Assembly (NCBI RefSeq): GCF_014673495.1
Contig: NZ_CP051006.1
Location: 4,154,001-4,218,000 of the forward strand
Reading direction: 5' to 3'
Source of the DNA: Streptomyces griseofuscus
Lineage (GTDB): Bacteria > Actinomycetota > Actinomycetes > Streptomycetales > Streptomycetaceae
Length of the DNA stretch: 64,000 nt
Shown here: positions 50,058 to 59,470 of the stretch, piece after piece
How the letters are laid out: the number at the start of each line of letters is the position of its first letter
Numbering within the stretch: the stretch's first letter is position 1
Notes under the pieces: generated by a model
The model's input: only the letters and a program-made list of their open reading frames with translations
Database searches by the model: none
Told to the model about the DNA's origin: nothing
Translations under genes and position numbers: made by a program

Positions 50058-53000
50058 TCAGCGGGAGGTGCCCTCGCTCTCGGTCCCGGTGGCCCGGATG
50101 ATCGCCGATTCCACCGCTGCCACCCTGTCCGCCAGTACCGTCAGCGCCGCGACCGCGCGGGTCAGGGGGTCCTGGTCGGGGCCGCCGAGGGTGCGGGTGC
50201 GGATGTGGGCGGTCTTGATGTCGGTCCAGCGGGCCGCGCGGGTGGTATCCAGCTCGCCGCGCAGTTCGGCGAGTTTGAGGAGGTTGACCTCGGCGCCCGT
50301 GGTCAGGGTCTGGGCCTCGGCCGTGTAGTGGTCCTGGACGACGGCCTCGCGCTCGGCGGTGTTCATGACCGGGCGCAGCCGCTGGGCGATCTTGTTCATG
50401 TCGCGGTACGAGCCCTGGAGGCGGAACGGCGGCTCGGTGCGGGCGTCGGCGGACTGGGCGGCGGAGGCGATGTAGGCGGCGTTGACCGTGAGGATCGTGT
50501 CGCGGACGGCGAGGACATGGCGCAACAGCGCGAGTACGGAGTCGAGTTCGGTGGGCGGCAGTGCGGCGGACAGCCGGTCGGGGCGGGCCGTCGGGTCGCC
50601 CGCGGCCAGCCGGACCAGCAGCTCCAGGTCGGCGCGCTCGCGGGCGGCGAGGGGGGCGAGGACCGGGTTGGCGGTCAGGGCGTTCTCCACGAAGCTCAGC
50701 GCGAAGACGTCCTCCTTGCCGGTCAGGACGTCGCCCAGGTTCCATACGTCGGCGCGGTTGGCGAGCATGTCGGGAATGCGGAACCGCTCCCCGGACTCCG
50801 TGTACGGGTTGCCCGCCATGCACACCGCGAACCGCTTGCCGCGCAGATCGTAGGTGCGGGGCTCACCGTTCCACACGCCGTCCACGCGCCGGGTGGCGTC
50901 GCAGAGCGGGATGAATTTCTGGAGGAGTTCGGGCGAGGTGTGCTGGATGTCGTCCAGGTGGAGCAGGGTGTTGTTGCCCGCCGCGAGCGCGAAGTTGATC
51001 TTCTCGATCTCGCGGCGCGCGGTGGCGTCCGGGGCGTCGGCCGGGTCCAGCGAGGTGACGGAGTGACCGAGCGCCGGGCCACTGATCTTGACCAGCATCA
51101 GGCCGAGCCGGTCGGCGACGTACTCCATGAGCGTCGTCTTGCCGTAGCCGGGCGGCGAGACCAGCAGGAGCAGGCCGCCGGTGTCGGTGCGCTTGCCCGC
51201 GCCGGTGGTGCCCAGCTGGCGGGCGAGGCTGTCGCCGATCAGCGGCAGGTAGACCTCGTCCACCAGGCGGTTGCGGACGAACGACGGCATCACCCGGGGC
51301 CGGTGATCGGCCAGGCGCAGCCGTTCGCGTTCGGCCGCGAGCAGCGCGCCGCGGCGGCGCTGGTAGGCGCGGAAGCCGGGCATGTCGTGCGCGGTGTGCC
51401 GGGCGGTACGGGCCAGGAACTCGTCCAGGCGCAGCTCCAGCCGGCCGCCCGCCACCCGGGGGTGAGCGCCGAGGAGGCCCTCGACGGTCGTGGTGAGCCG
51501 GGCGTCGCCGTCGTAGCGGGGCAGCTCGGGGCACAGTTCGGCGGCGACCGCCTCGGCCAGCTCACCGGGGGCGGCGGCGCTGCCACTGGCGTCGGCGTAC
51601 GCGGTCAGCCAGGCCTCGACCACCTGGCGGCGGTCCCGCAGTTCGGTCAGTCCTTCCAGGTCGCGGCCGTAGTCCGAACCGGCCAGCGCCTGGTGGAACT
51701 TGTCGAGCAGCGCGCGGGCGGCCCCGCCGAGCACGAAGTCCTCGGGGCCGGTGCCGCCGGTCAGTTCGTCGAAGAGGTAGGCGGCGGCCGCCTCCGCGGA
51801 CCAGCGGTCGAAGCCCCGGTCCGCGCTCTCGCGGGCGTCGGAGGGCTCCCACTGACCGAGGGCCGCCGCCAGCTCCGCCACCAGCTCCCCCAGTGCCGCC
51901 GTCGGACCGAAGGCGTCGCGGGCGCGGGCCAGGGACACGGCACGGCGGCTCCAGGCGGCACGGGCCGCCTCCGTGGTGCCGTGGGTCCAGAAGAGCTGGG
52001 CCCGGGCGCGGGCCGCGGGCTCGTGGCGCAGGGAACCGGCGGCGTCGTACAGGGGCAGCAGCGCGGTCAGGATCAGGGTCGCGTCATGGTCGTGGACACC
52101 GCGCTCGTAGCCCTCGTCGTACGACTCCTGCGCCACCCGGCGGACCAGGCCCGGCAGGTCCTCGGCGGCGGCGAGGGCGGCCGGGCCGTGCTCGCCGAGG
52201 AGGCGGGCGGCGAGGTGTTCGGCGCGGTAGACCTCGGGGGACTCGGAGGGCAGATGCCGGTCCCAGTAGGGGCGCATCGAGACGAGGTCGGGGTCGGTGA
52301 CCGGGGCGCGGTAGTCGGTGCCGGTGACCGCGAGGGCGAGACCGTCGGCGGCCGGCACGAGGGCGAGGTCCAGCGGCTGGGTGTTGACGGCGAAGCGGTG
52401 GCCGCCGAGCAGCAGGGTGCGGCCGTCGTCGGCGTACAGGTCGCCGCGGTCGCGCAGGGCGCGTGCGGCGTCCTGCCGGGCGGCCTTGAGACGGCCGTCG
52501 AGTTCCTCGGCGCGCACGCTGTCGCCGAGGTCGCGCAGCTCGCCGGCGGTACGGACGATCTTGGCGACCAGCGGGTCGGAGGCGAAGTACGCGGTGACCG
52601 CGTCGGCGTCGGCGAGCCCCGCCGCGCGCCGGGCCACCGTCTCCAGCATCCGCCCGGCCGATACGGCCAGTTGCTCCGCCCGGCGGGCCCGGACATCGGC
52701 GAGGGACTGCTTGCGGGCGGCGAACGCCTCGTAGATCTCGGTGCGTCTGCCCGCGAGTTCGGTCAAAAAGTCGTCGAACTCGGCGAACCGGCCGTCCAGG
52801 TCCTCCAACCGGGCCAGCACGGAGGCGAGTTGGTCGTCGCAGGCCTCGGGGGTGGTGGCGTCGGCGAGCGCGGCGGTGACGGCCTGGGCGAGCAGGGCGG
52901 TCTCGGCGGCGAACTCGGCGCGGCCCTCCTGGTCCTGGAGGGAGCGGCGGCGGGCGCCGAGGGTGGCGCGCGCCCGGTTGACGCCGCCCAGGACATCGGC

Positions 53001-54914
53001 GATCCGCTCCAGTACGGCGGTGCGCACGGTGGCGTCAGCGATGTCGAGGCCGGTGACCACCTCGGTGACGGTGCGCAGCCCGTCCGCCAGCTCGTCCAGG
53101 CGCTCGGTGACGGGCCCGGCGTCCGCGACCGTGCGGATCGCGTCCGCGTCGGCCACCAGCCGCTCCACCTCGGCGCGCTGGGCGGTGAAGGCGTCCTCGC
53201 GGGACAGGAAGGTCACCGCGCGCCTGCCGAACGCGGCCAGGTCGGACTCCGCCTCGGCGGCCAGCGCGGCCACCCGCTCGGTGTCCACGTGGCGCAGCTC
53301 GCGCAGGGTGAGCAAGTGGCCGTGGGCGCGGCGGAGTTCGGTCAGTCCGCGTACCCAGGCGGCGGCCTCGCGCGGGGCCTCGCCGCGCAGCCGGCGCACC
53401 ACGGCCGCGATCCGCTCGGCGGCCTCCTCCAGCGCCTCGGCGGCCCCCCGGGTCAGCTCGCGCACCGTCTCGAACTCGGCCAGCACCTGTTCGGCGGTCT
53501 CGCGGACGGCCGCCAAAGGCTCCTGGACGGCGCCGAGTTCGGGGTCGGCCAGCCAGTGGTGGGTGTCGGCAGCGCGGACGCACGCGGCGGTCAGCGCGCG
53601 GTAGCCCTCGCCGGTGGTGATGCCGTCGGCGACCAGCCGGGCCACGGACAGGCAGTCGGCGAGACCGCGCACCAGGTCCGCGTTGCCGACGCGGGCGAGC
53701 GGGCCGGTGCCGGTGCGCAGGGCGGCGGCATGGGTGTCGGAGACGTACGGCGAGGTCCACCACTGCACGGGATGCGTGTGCGCGGGCTCGTCGCCCCCGG
53801 CGCGCAGCACGGCGAGCGCGCCGTCCTCGAACAGCGCCCAGCCCTGGCAGGGCAGCGGGGTGGCGACCTCCTTGCGCAGGGTGTTGTACGACAGCAGGAG
53901 CGTGCCGCCGCCGGAGCGGTCCCGGAACGCGTACAGCACGTCCTCGCCGTTGGGCGCGCGGATCTCCTGTTCGAACTCCAGTCCGGTCACGTCGAGTTCG
54001 TACGCCTTGTGCTGTCCGCCGGCCAGGCAGTAGCCGCCGGGGAAGACGACGCCCTGCTCCTCGGGCAGCCGCCGGCACGCCTGGCCGATGCCGTCGAGGC
54101 GGACGACCGCCCGGGTCAGGGCGTTGAAGACCAGATAGCGGTCGGTGTCCTCCTTGTACGGCCGCACGCGCAGCAGCGTCAGGGGGCCGACGCTCGCGTA
54201 CGCCACGGCGGCGTCGGCGAGGGACTGGAGGGGCTCCGCGACGGGCTCGGCGTACAGCCGGGTGCCGTCCTCGGCGCGGACAGTGAGGGTGCCGCCGAGG
54301 GCCGCGACACCGAGTCCGCCGGGTACGGCGACGTACGGCTCCCGGCCCAGCACATGGTCCGCGCGGCCGGTGCCGGTCCAGGTGACGTCCTGGGCCGGGG
54401 GTACGACGTCGTCGCGCTCGCCGCGCGCGTCCAGGAACTCGGCGCGGCCGTCCTCGGTCAGGGTCCAGCGCAGCGCGCGGATGTCGTCGGCCTTCTCGCC
54501 GGTGCGGAACACCGCGAGGAGACGGCCGTCGGTGCGGCGCAGACGCAGCAGGTGGGCGTCGCGGTAGTAGCGGGTCAGGGCGGTGAACTCGCGGACGAAC
54601 GCGGGGTCGTCGAGGAAGCCGCCGTCCTCGGGGAGGCGGTTTCCGGCGCGGTCGTAGAGGGCGAGGACGGGTTCGCTGCCGCGCGCCCGGCTGCCGAAGA
54701 GCAGCTTGTCGCCGACCGCCACGATGTCCTGCCGGAGACTCGCGTGGGGGGTCTTGAGATTGGCGGTGGAGGCGAGTTCGAGGCGGGTCGAGCCGAACTC
54801 CTCGGCACGGCGGGCGTTCAGTTCCTCGGCCCGCCGTGCCAGTTCGGCGGCGTGTGCGGCCAGCCGGTCGCGGAGGACGTCGTACGTTCCGGCGTCGACG
54901 GTCTCGGTGGCCAT
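50058..54914 (-). CDS. giant AAA ATPase ('DNA repair ATPase'/MoxR-like type), flotillin partner
   Basis: The protein has 1618 residues. The N-terminal 600 residues contain beta-propeller-like strands (ALYDRAGNRLPEDGGFLDDP, RRTDGRLLAVFRTGEKADD). A long helical coiled-coil region follows (about 450-800, EALEEAAERIAAVVRRLRGE, QRAEVERLVADADAIRTVA). The C-terminal AAA domain has Walker A SPPGYGKTT (around residue 1250), Walker B LLHLDDIQHTSPE and sensor CMAGNPYTESGERFRI. The gene lies 142 bases after the flotillin-like gene, on the same strand, and is probably one operon with it. It may remodel membrane-associated protein or nucleic-acid complexes; 'DNA repair' is an annotation habit, not shown here. 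Confidence 0.9.
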   Translation of the reverse strand: MATETVDAGTYDVLRDRLAAHAAELARRAEELNARRAEEFGSTRLELASTANLKTPHASLRQDIVAVGDKLLFGSRARGSEPVLALYDRAGNRLPEDGGFLDDPAFVREFTALTRYYRDAHLLRLRRTDGRLLAVFRTGEKADDIRALRWTLTEDGRAEFLDARGERDDVVPPAQDVTWTGTGRADHVLGREPYVAVPGGLGVAALGGTLTVRAEDGTRLYAEPVAEPLQSLADAAVAYASVGPLTLLRVRPYKEDTDRYLVFNALTRAVVRLDGIGQACRRLPEEQGVVFPGGYCLAGGQHKAYELDVTGLEFEQEIRAPNGEDVLYAFRDRSGGGTLLLSYNTLRKEVATPLPCQGWALFEDGALAVLRAGGDEPAHTHPVQWWTSPYVSDTHAAALRTGTGPLARVGNADLVRGLADCLSVARLVADGITTGEGYRALTAACVRAADTHHWLADPELGAVQEPLAAVRETAEQVLAEFETVRELTRGAAEALEEAAERIAAVVRRLRGEAPREAAAWVRGLTELRRAHGHLLTLRELRHVDTERVAALAAEAESDLAAFGRRAVTFLSREDAFTAQRAEVERLVADADAIRTVADAGPVTERLDELADGLRTVTEVVTGLDIADATVRTAVLERIADVLGGVNRARATLGARRRSLQDQEGRAEFAAETALLAQAVTAALADATTPEACDDQLASVLARLEDLDGRFAEFDDFLTELAGRRTEIYEAFAARKQSLADVRARRAEQLAVSAGRMLETVARRAAGLADADAVTAYFASDPLVAKIVRTAGELRDLGDSVRAEELDGRLKAARQDAARALRDRGDLYADDGRTLLLGGHRFAVNTQPLDLALVPAADGLALAVTGTDYRAPVTDPDLVSMRPYWDRHLPSESPEVYRAEHLAARLLGEHGPAALAAAEDLPGLVRRVAQESYDEGYERGVHDHDATLILTALLPLYDAAGSLRHEPAARARAQLFWTHGTTEAARAAWSRRAVSLARARDAFGPTAALGELVAELAAALGQWEPSDARESADRGFDRWSAEAAAAYLFDELTGGTGPEDFVLGGAARALLDKFHQALAGSDYGRDLEGLTELRDRRQVVEAWLTAYADASGSAAAPGELAEAVAAELCPELPRYDGDARLTTTVEGLLGAHPRVAGGRLELRLDEFLARTARHTAHDMPGFRAYQRRRGALLAAERERLRLADHRPRVMPSFVRNRLVDEVYLPLIGDSLARQLGTTGAGKRTDTGGLLLLVSPPGYGKTTLMEYVADRLGLMLVKISGPALGHSVTSLDPADAPDATARREIEKINFALAAGNNTLLHLDDIQHTSPELLQKFIPLCDATRRVDGVWNGEPRTYDLRGKRFAVCMAGNPYTESGERFRIPDMLANRADVWNLGDVLTGKEDVFALSFVENALTANPVLAPLAARERADLELLVRLAAGDPTARPDRLSAALPPTELDSVLALLRHVLAVRDTILTVNAAYIASAAQSADARTEPPFRLQGSYRDMNKIAQRLRPVMNTAEREAVVQDHYTAEAQTLTTGAEVNLLKLAELRGELDTTRAARWTDIKTAHIRTRTLGGPDQDPLTRAVAALTVLADRVAAVESAIIRATGTESEGTSR

Positions 54915-55035
54915 GATCGCCCTTCGTGATTCAGCGGGGTTCGGATTCGCCGTAGGGGTGCGGGATTCGTCGCGGACTGCGGGTGCGTCGTGGCTGATCG
55001 CGCCCACGCGGCGGAGCCGCATATCGATACGGCCC

Positions 55036-55050
55036 CGCCCCTAAGGGGCG
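55036..55050. promoter_or_regulatory. small hairpin between flotillin and ATPase genes
   Basis: CGCCCC-TAA-GGGGCG is a perfect 6-bp stem with a 3-base loop, just past the flotillin-gene stop at 55057. It could modulate read-through to the ATPase gene or mark RNA processing; no T tract follows. Confidence 0.45.
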
Positions 55051-55056
55051 TTCGCC

Positions 55057-57243
55057 TCAGTTGCGGGCGGCACCGTTCAGTGACGCGACCGGCGTGTCCG
55101 CCAGCCCCAACTCCCCCGCCTTCTCCAGCAGCTGGCGGAACTGGGACGCCTCCGCGCCGCCGCCGTTCATCAGTTTCATCAGCAGGGCCGACACCGTCAG
55201 GTTCTGGATGTCCGCCGTGCCCACCGAGCCGAGCACCCGGCTCAGGTCATCCGTGAAGCTGCCAGACCCGTCCAGCCACGGCTTGGCCAGGGTCTGGGCG
55301 GTGCGGGAGTTGGCCACGAAGCCGTCGACGCCCTTGCCGAAGGACACCGCCGAGACGAGCCGGTCGAAGAAGACGGACTCCCCGCCGACGATGTCGATGT
55401 CGGCGTTCTCCAGACCGGTGGCCAGCACCGTCGCCTGCGCCTCGGCCACCTTCCGCTGGGTCTCCAGGCCGGCCAGCCGGATCTCCTTCTCCGCCTGGAG
55501 CCGCAGCCGGTACTCCTCGTGCCCGCGCGACGCCTCGTCCAGCGCGGCCATCGCCGCCGCCTTCTCGGTGAGCCCCGCCGCCTCGGCCTTCAGCTTCTCG
55601 CCGATACCGGTGGCCTCCGCCAGCGCCGCCGCCTTCGTGCCCTCGGCCTCCGCGAGCGCCTTCGCCCGGGCGCCCTCCGCCTCGGCCCGCAGCCGCGCCT
55701 CCGTCGCCGCGGCCGCCGCCTGCGCGCCCTCGGCCTCTGCGAGACCCCTGGCCCGCGCGCCCTCGGCCTCCGCGAGCGCCTTCGCCTGGGTGCCCTCGGC
55801 CTCCGCCCGCAGCCGCGCCTCGGTGGCCTCCGCCTCCGCGCGCCCGGCCTTGACCGTGACCTCGGCCTCCTTGTCCCGGACCTGCACCGCGGCGAGCCCC
55901 TCGGCGGCCGACTCGGCCTGCACGCCCTCCGCGAGCCGCAGCTTGGCCCGCGCGTCGAGGTCGGCGGTCTTCAACCGGGCCTCAGCCAGCGTCAGTTCCT
56001 CGGCGGCCCGGTGGGTCGCGGCCTGCTCGGCGGCCTCCGCGGCCTTGATGTCCTTGACCAGCTTCTCCTGCGCCTCCGCCTCGGCGGCGATGACCAGGGC
56101 CTGCCGCTCGCGCTCGGCCTCCTCGACCACGCGCAGCTTCTTGATGGACTCCTCCTGCTCGGCGACCGTACGGTCCACCGCGACCCGCTCCCGGATGACC
56201 TCGGCGATCTCCCGCTTCTCCGCCTCGACCTCCTTCTCGGCGGAGATCTGGGTCAGCTGCGTCTCCCGCTCCCGGGCGATGACCTCCAGCAGGCGGTCCT
56301 TCTCGATGCGCTCGTTCTCCACCGCGATGACCCGCTCGCGGTTCTTCGCGGCGACCGCGATCTCCCGGGCCTGGTTCTCCCGCTGCACCCCCAGTTGCTC
56401 CTCGGTGCGCAGGAACGCGGTCTGCGCGCGCAGCCGCTCCTCCTCCATCACCCGGGCGGTCTCGGCCTCCTCGCGGGCGCGGGAGGTCTCGATCTCCCGC
56501 CGCTGCTTGATCTCGGCGTCCGCCTGCCGGCGCTCCAGCTCCAGGATGGCCTCGCGGGCGTCGACGTCCTGCCGGGTGATCTCCTTCTCCTCCGTGCGCT
56601 TGGCCTCGTTGGTGCGCACATGCTCGACGGCGGTCAGCTCGGTGATCTTGCGGATGCCCTGCGCGTCGAGGACGTTGGCCGGGTCCAGCTGGGTCAGCGG
56701 CGTCTGCTCCAGATAGTCGATCGCGGCGTCCTCAAGGTGGTAGCCGTTGAGGTCGACACCGATCAACTCGATGATGTGGTACCGCAGTTCCTCGCGCTTG
56801 GTGTACAGGTCGGTGAAGTCCATCTGCTTGCCGACGGTCTTCAGCGCCTCGGAGAACTTGGCGTGGAACAGCTCCTGGAGCGTGTCCTGGTGGCTGGCCC
56901 GCTCGGTGCCCACGGACTGGGCGACCTTGATGACGTCCTGGACGGTCTTGTTGACCTTGACGAAGAACAGGATCCGGATGTCGGCACGGATGTTGTCCCG
57001 GCAGATCAGCCCGTCCCTGCCGGAGCGGCTGATCTCGATGGTCTTCACCGAGATGTCCATGACCTCGGCCTTGTGCAGGATCGGCAGCACGACCTGTCCG
57101 GTGAAGGACACATCCACGCGCCGCGTCTTGGAGACGATCAGGGCCTGGCTCTGGTCGACCTTGCGGTAGAGCCGGGAGAACCCGAGCAGCAACAGCACGG
57201 CGATGATCACACAGGCGGCGACGAGCACGCCGAGGGCTTCCAT
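55057..57243 (-). CDS. flotillin / SPFH-domain membrane protein
   Basis: The protein has 728 residues with an N-terminal transmembrane helix (about 4-22, LGVLVAACVIIAVLLLLGF). An SPFH/PHB domain occupies about 35-200 (VSFTGQVVLPILHKAEVMDI, RDNIRADIRILFFVKVNKTV). It is followed by about 400 residues of charged coiled coil with repeated AEAEGARAKALAEAEG units, and a C-terminal segment (FVANSRTAQTLAKPWLDG). It forms membrane microdomain scaffolds. Co-transcription with the giant ATPase suggests the ATPase acts at this scaffold. ATG 57243 has AAGGA upstream. Confidence 0.92.
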   Translation of the reverse strand: MEALGVLVAACVIIAVLLLLGFSRLYRKVDQSQALIVSKTRRVDVSFTGQVVLPILHKAEVMDISVKTIEISRSGRDGLICRDNIRADIRILFFVKVNKTVQDVIKVAQSVGTERASHQDTLQELFHAKFSEALKTVGKQMDFTDLYTKREELRYHIIELIGVDLNGYHLEDAAIDYLEQTPLTQLDPANVLDAQGIRKITELTAVEHVRTNEAKRTEEKEITRQDVDAREAILELERRQADAEIKQRREIETSRAREEAETARVMEEERLRAQTAFLRTEEQLGVQRENQAREIAVAAKNRERVIAVENERIEKDRLLEVIARERETQLTQISAEKEVEAEKREIAEVIRERVAVDRTVAEQEESIKKLRVVEEAERERQALVIAAEAEAQEKLVKDIKAAEAAEQAATHRAAEELTLAEARLKTADLDARAKLRLAEGVQAESAAEGLAAVQVRDKEAEVTVKAGRAEAEATEARLRAEAEGTQAKALAEAEGARARGLAEAEGAQAAAAATEARLRAEAEGARAKALAEAEGTKAAALAEATGIGEKLKAEAAGLTEKAAAMAALDEASRGHEEYRLRLQAEKEIRLAGLETQRKVAEAQATVLATGLENADIDIVGGESVFFDRLVSAVSFGKGVDGFVANSRTAQTLAKPWLDGSGSFTDDLSRVLGSVGTADIQNLTVSALLMKLMNGGGAEASQFRQLLEKAGELGLADTPVASLNGAARN

Positions 57244-57479
57244 GGCATACGTCCTTGCGTCAGACGGCGGGTCGGAGCTCCCCCGAGGCGCCGGTGCGGG
57301 GCATCCCCCCGCGATGCCCCGCACCGGAACCCTCCGTAGTGCTCCCCGCAGAGGATGGTGCGGCCCGGGGGACCGTTTCCGCATTGCCGGTTTCCGGCAG
57401 TCTTCACTACTGTCTGCGTGCCGGAATCGCGCTAGGAAAGCGTCACCGGCGCGTCAAGATCACGGGGGAACGGGGCAGG

Positions 57480-58547
57480 GTGAGCGAGCAGGGGATATCC
57501 GGGCGCTATCTGGACGGCTTCGCGGGGGTGCTGGCCGAGGTCGCGAGCACCGGCAGACGGCTGACCCGCGAGGAGCTGAGGACCCGTCGGGCGCTGGGCG
57601 AACAGGCCGCGGAGGCGGGGCTCGGGCTGCGCGCCCTGGTCGTCGCGCATCTGGCCGCGGCCCGCGGCGCCTGGCCGGTGGGACCCGGTTCGGCCGAGAG
57701 CACCCTTGCGGCACTGGCCGCCGTGGAGCAGGCCGTGGATGTGTTCGCGGAAGGCTATGAGCGCGCCCAGCGGCTGACGGTACGCCGGGAGGAGGCGGCG
57801 CGCCGGGAGTTCATCGACGATCTGCTCTACGGCCGCAGCGACCTGGGAAGGCTCGCCGAGCGCGCCGAACGGTTCGGGCTGCGGCTCTCCCGCGCGCACG
57901 CCGTCGCGGTCGCCGAGGGCGCCCGGTCCTACGGCGAGGGCGACGCCGTCGCCCGGCGGGTGGAGGCCGAGGTGCTCGCCCGCTTCGACTCCCACAGCAT
58001 CCTGCTCACCACCAAGAACGGCCGGCTGCTGTGCGTCGCGCCAGGCGACACCGACGAGGTCCTCACCTACTTCGCCCGGCAGGCGTCCGCCGCCACCGAG
58101 GGCGGCCGGGTGGCCATCGGGCGCCCGCAGACCGGCCCCGGTGGCGTCGTGCAGTCGTACGAGGAGGCGCTCGCCGCGCTGGAGATGGCCGAGCGGCTCG
58201 GGCTGCCAGGTCCGGTGCTGCACGCCGCCGACCTGCTGGTCTACCCGGTGCTCGCGCGCGACCGGCAGGCGATGGCCGACCTGGTGCAGCACACGCTGGG
58301 CCCGCTGACCGCGGCCCGGGGCGGCGCGGTGCCGCTGCTGGAGACCCTGGTCGCCTATTTCGACTCCGGCTGCGTGGCCGCCGAGGCCGCGCGCCGGCTC
58401 TCGCTGAGCGTGCGCGCGCTCACCTACCGTCTGGAGCGCATCCACCAGCTCACCGGCGCCGACCCGGCCGACCCCGCGCACCGCTACATGCTCCAGACCG
58501 CGGTGATCGGCGCCCGCCTGCTGGACTGGCCCGAGCGGCCGCTGTGA
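57480..58547 (+). CDS. PucR-type helix-turn-helix regulator
   Basis: The protein has 355 residues. A GGDEF-like/GAF-like central part (AHAVAVAEGARSYGEGDAV, GRPQTGPGGVVQSYEEALAA) is followed by the C-terminal PucR HTH (LVAYFDSGCVAAEAARRLSL, SVRALTYRLERIHQLTG). The target genes are unknown; it diverges from the flotillin gene. GTG 57480 is used; no better start lies downstream before the conserved part. Confidence 0.83.
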   Translation: MSEQGISGRYLDGFAGVLAEVASTGRRLTREELRTRRALGEQAAEAGLGLRALVVAHLAAARGAWPVGPGSAESTLAALAAVEQAVDVFAEGYERAQRLTVRREEAARREFIDDLLYGRSDLGRLAERAERFGLRLSRAHAVAVAEGARSYGEGDAVARRVEAEVLARFDSHSILLTTKNGRLLCVAPGDTDEVLTYFARQASAATEGGRVAIGRPQTGPGGVVQSYEEALAALEMAERLGLPGPVLHAADLLVYPVLARDRQAMADLVQHTLGPLTAARGGAVPLLETLVAYFDSGCVAAEAARRLSLSVRALTYRLERIHQLTGADPADPAHRYMLQTAVIGARLLDWPERPL

Positions 58548-58593
58548 GGGACACAACCCCCGCCGTGCGCACGGGACATGAGGGGAGGGCGCG

Positions 58594-58983
58594 ATGAGCC
58601 GCGCCACCGAGGGGACCAACCGGCGGATGCTGCGCGCCCGGGACACCATGGACCGCGACTACGCCCGGCCGCTGGACGTCCCCGCGCTGGCCCGCGTCGC
58701 ACATGTGTCACCGGCCCACTTCGCGCGCACCTTCCGGGCCACCTTCGGCGAGACACCGCACCGCTATCTGCAACGCCGCCGGGTGGAACGGGCGATGTAC
58801 CTGCTGCGCGAGAGCGACCGGAGCGTCACGGACATCGCCTTCGAGGTCGGCTTCGGCAGTCCGGGCACCTTCAGCCGCACGTTCCGCGACATCGTCGGCA
58901 GCTCGCCGCGCGCGTACCGAAAGGAGGCGGTGGCCGCGGCGGTGCCGACGTGCTTCACGATGGCCTGGACCCGTCCCGCCTGA
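58594..58983 (+). CDS. AraC-family DNA-binding regulator (HTH only)
   Basis: The protein has 129 residues. It consists almost only of the two HTHs: LARVAHVSPAHFARTFRATF, GETPHRYLQRRRVERAMYLL, then VTDIAFEVGFGSPGTFSRTF, RDIVGSSPRAYRKE. There is no ligand domain. It lies 48 bases before the VOC gene in the same direction, the usual AraC-VOC arrangement in actinobacteria, so it probably controls that gene. Confidence 0.9.
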   Translation: MSRATEGTNRRMLRARDTMDRDYARPLDVPALARVAHVSPAHFARTFRATFGETPHRYLQRRRVERAMYLLRESDRSVTDIAFEVGFGSPGTFSRTFRDIVGSSPRAYRKEAVAAAVPTCFTMAWTRPA

Positions 58984-59031
58984 GCAGTTTCGGATAAGTT
59001 CTCGCGCCGTCCGCCCGCTAGCGTGGACGTC

Positions 59032-59442
59032 ATGTTCAACGCGATCACACAGTCCCAGATATACGTCCTCGACCAGGACGAGGCCCTCGACTTCTACGTC
59101 GGCAAGCTCGGCCTCGAGGTCAGTGCCGACGTCCCCCTCGGCTTCATGCGCTGGCTGACGGTCTCCGTCCCCGGTCACCCCGAGCGGCAGATCCTGCTGG
59201 AGAAGCCGGGCGCCCCCGCGATGTCCGAACAGACGGCGGAGCAGGTGCGCGAGCTGATCACCAAGGGCGTCATGGGCGGCTGGCTCATCTTCACCACGGA
59301 CGACTGCCGGGGCACCTACAAGACGCTGCTGGACAAGGGCGTGGAGTTCACCGAGGAGCCCACCGAGCGTCCCTACGGGATCGACTGCGGGCTGCGCGAC
59401 CCCTTCGGCAACCGCATCCGCTTCACCCAGCCCAGGGCCTGA
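59032..59442 (+). CDS. VOC-superfamily protein
   Basis: The protein has 136 residues with the two-module VOC fold: ITQSQIYVLDQDEALDFYVG, KLGLEVSADVPLG, then GGWLIFTTDDCRGTYKTLLD and DCGLRDPFGNRIRFTQ. It carries the charged residues typical of metal-free or metal-binding VOC proteins, but a substrate cannot be named. ATG 59032 is used; a GTG nine bases earlier is possible. It is downstream of the AraC regulator. Confidence 0.88.
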   Translation: MFNAITQSQIYVLDQDEALDFYVGKLGLEVSADVPLGFMRWLTVSVPGHPERQILLEKPGAPAMSEQTAEQVRELITKGVMGGWLIFTTDDCRGTYKTLLDKGVEFTEEPTERPYGIDCGLRDPFGNRIRFTQPRA

Positions 59443-59470
59443 GGCCCCGCCCCGGCGCGTCCCGGCCGGG

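Noticed and set aside
47461..50823. One 1120-codon minus-strand frame joining GNAT, the nuclease relic and the ATPase end
   Set aside because: It is an open-frame artefact of high GC. Only the GNAT part and parts of the nuclease relic are real; the rest lacks coding similarity.
50016..54929. 1637-codon plus-strand frame opposite the giant ATPase
   Set aside because: It is Gly/Val/Arg-rich shadow coding antisense to an ATPase with clear motifs.
55519..57339. 606-codon plus-strand frame opposite the flotillin gene
   Set aside because: It is Leu/Gly/Arg-rich shadow sequence; the minus strand has SPFH and coiled-coil features.
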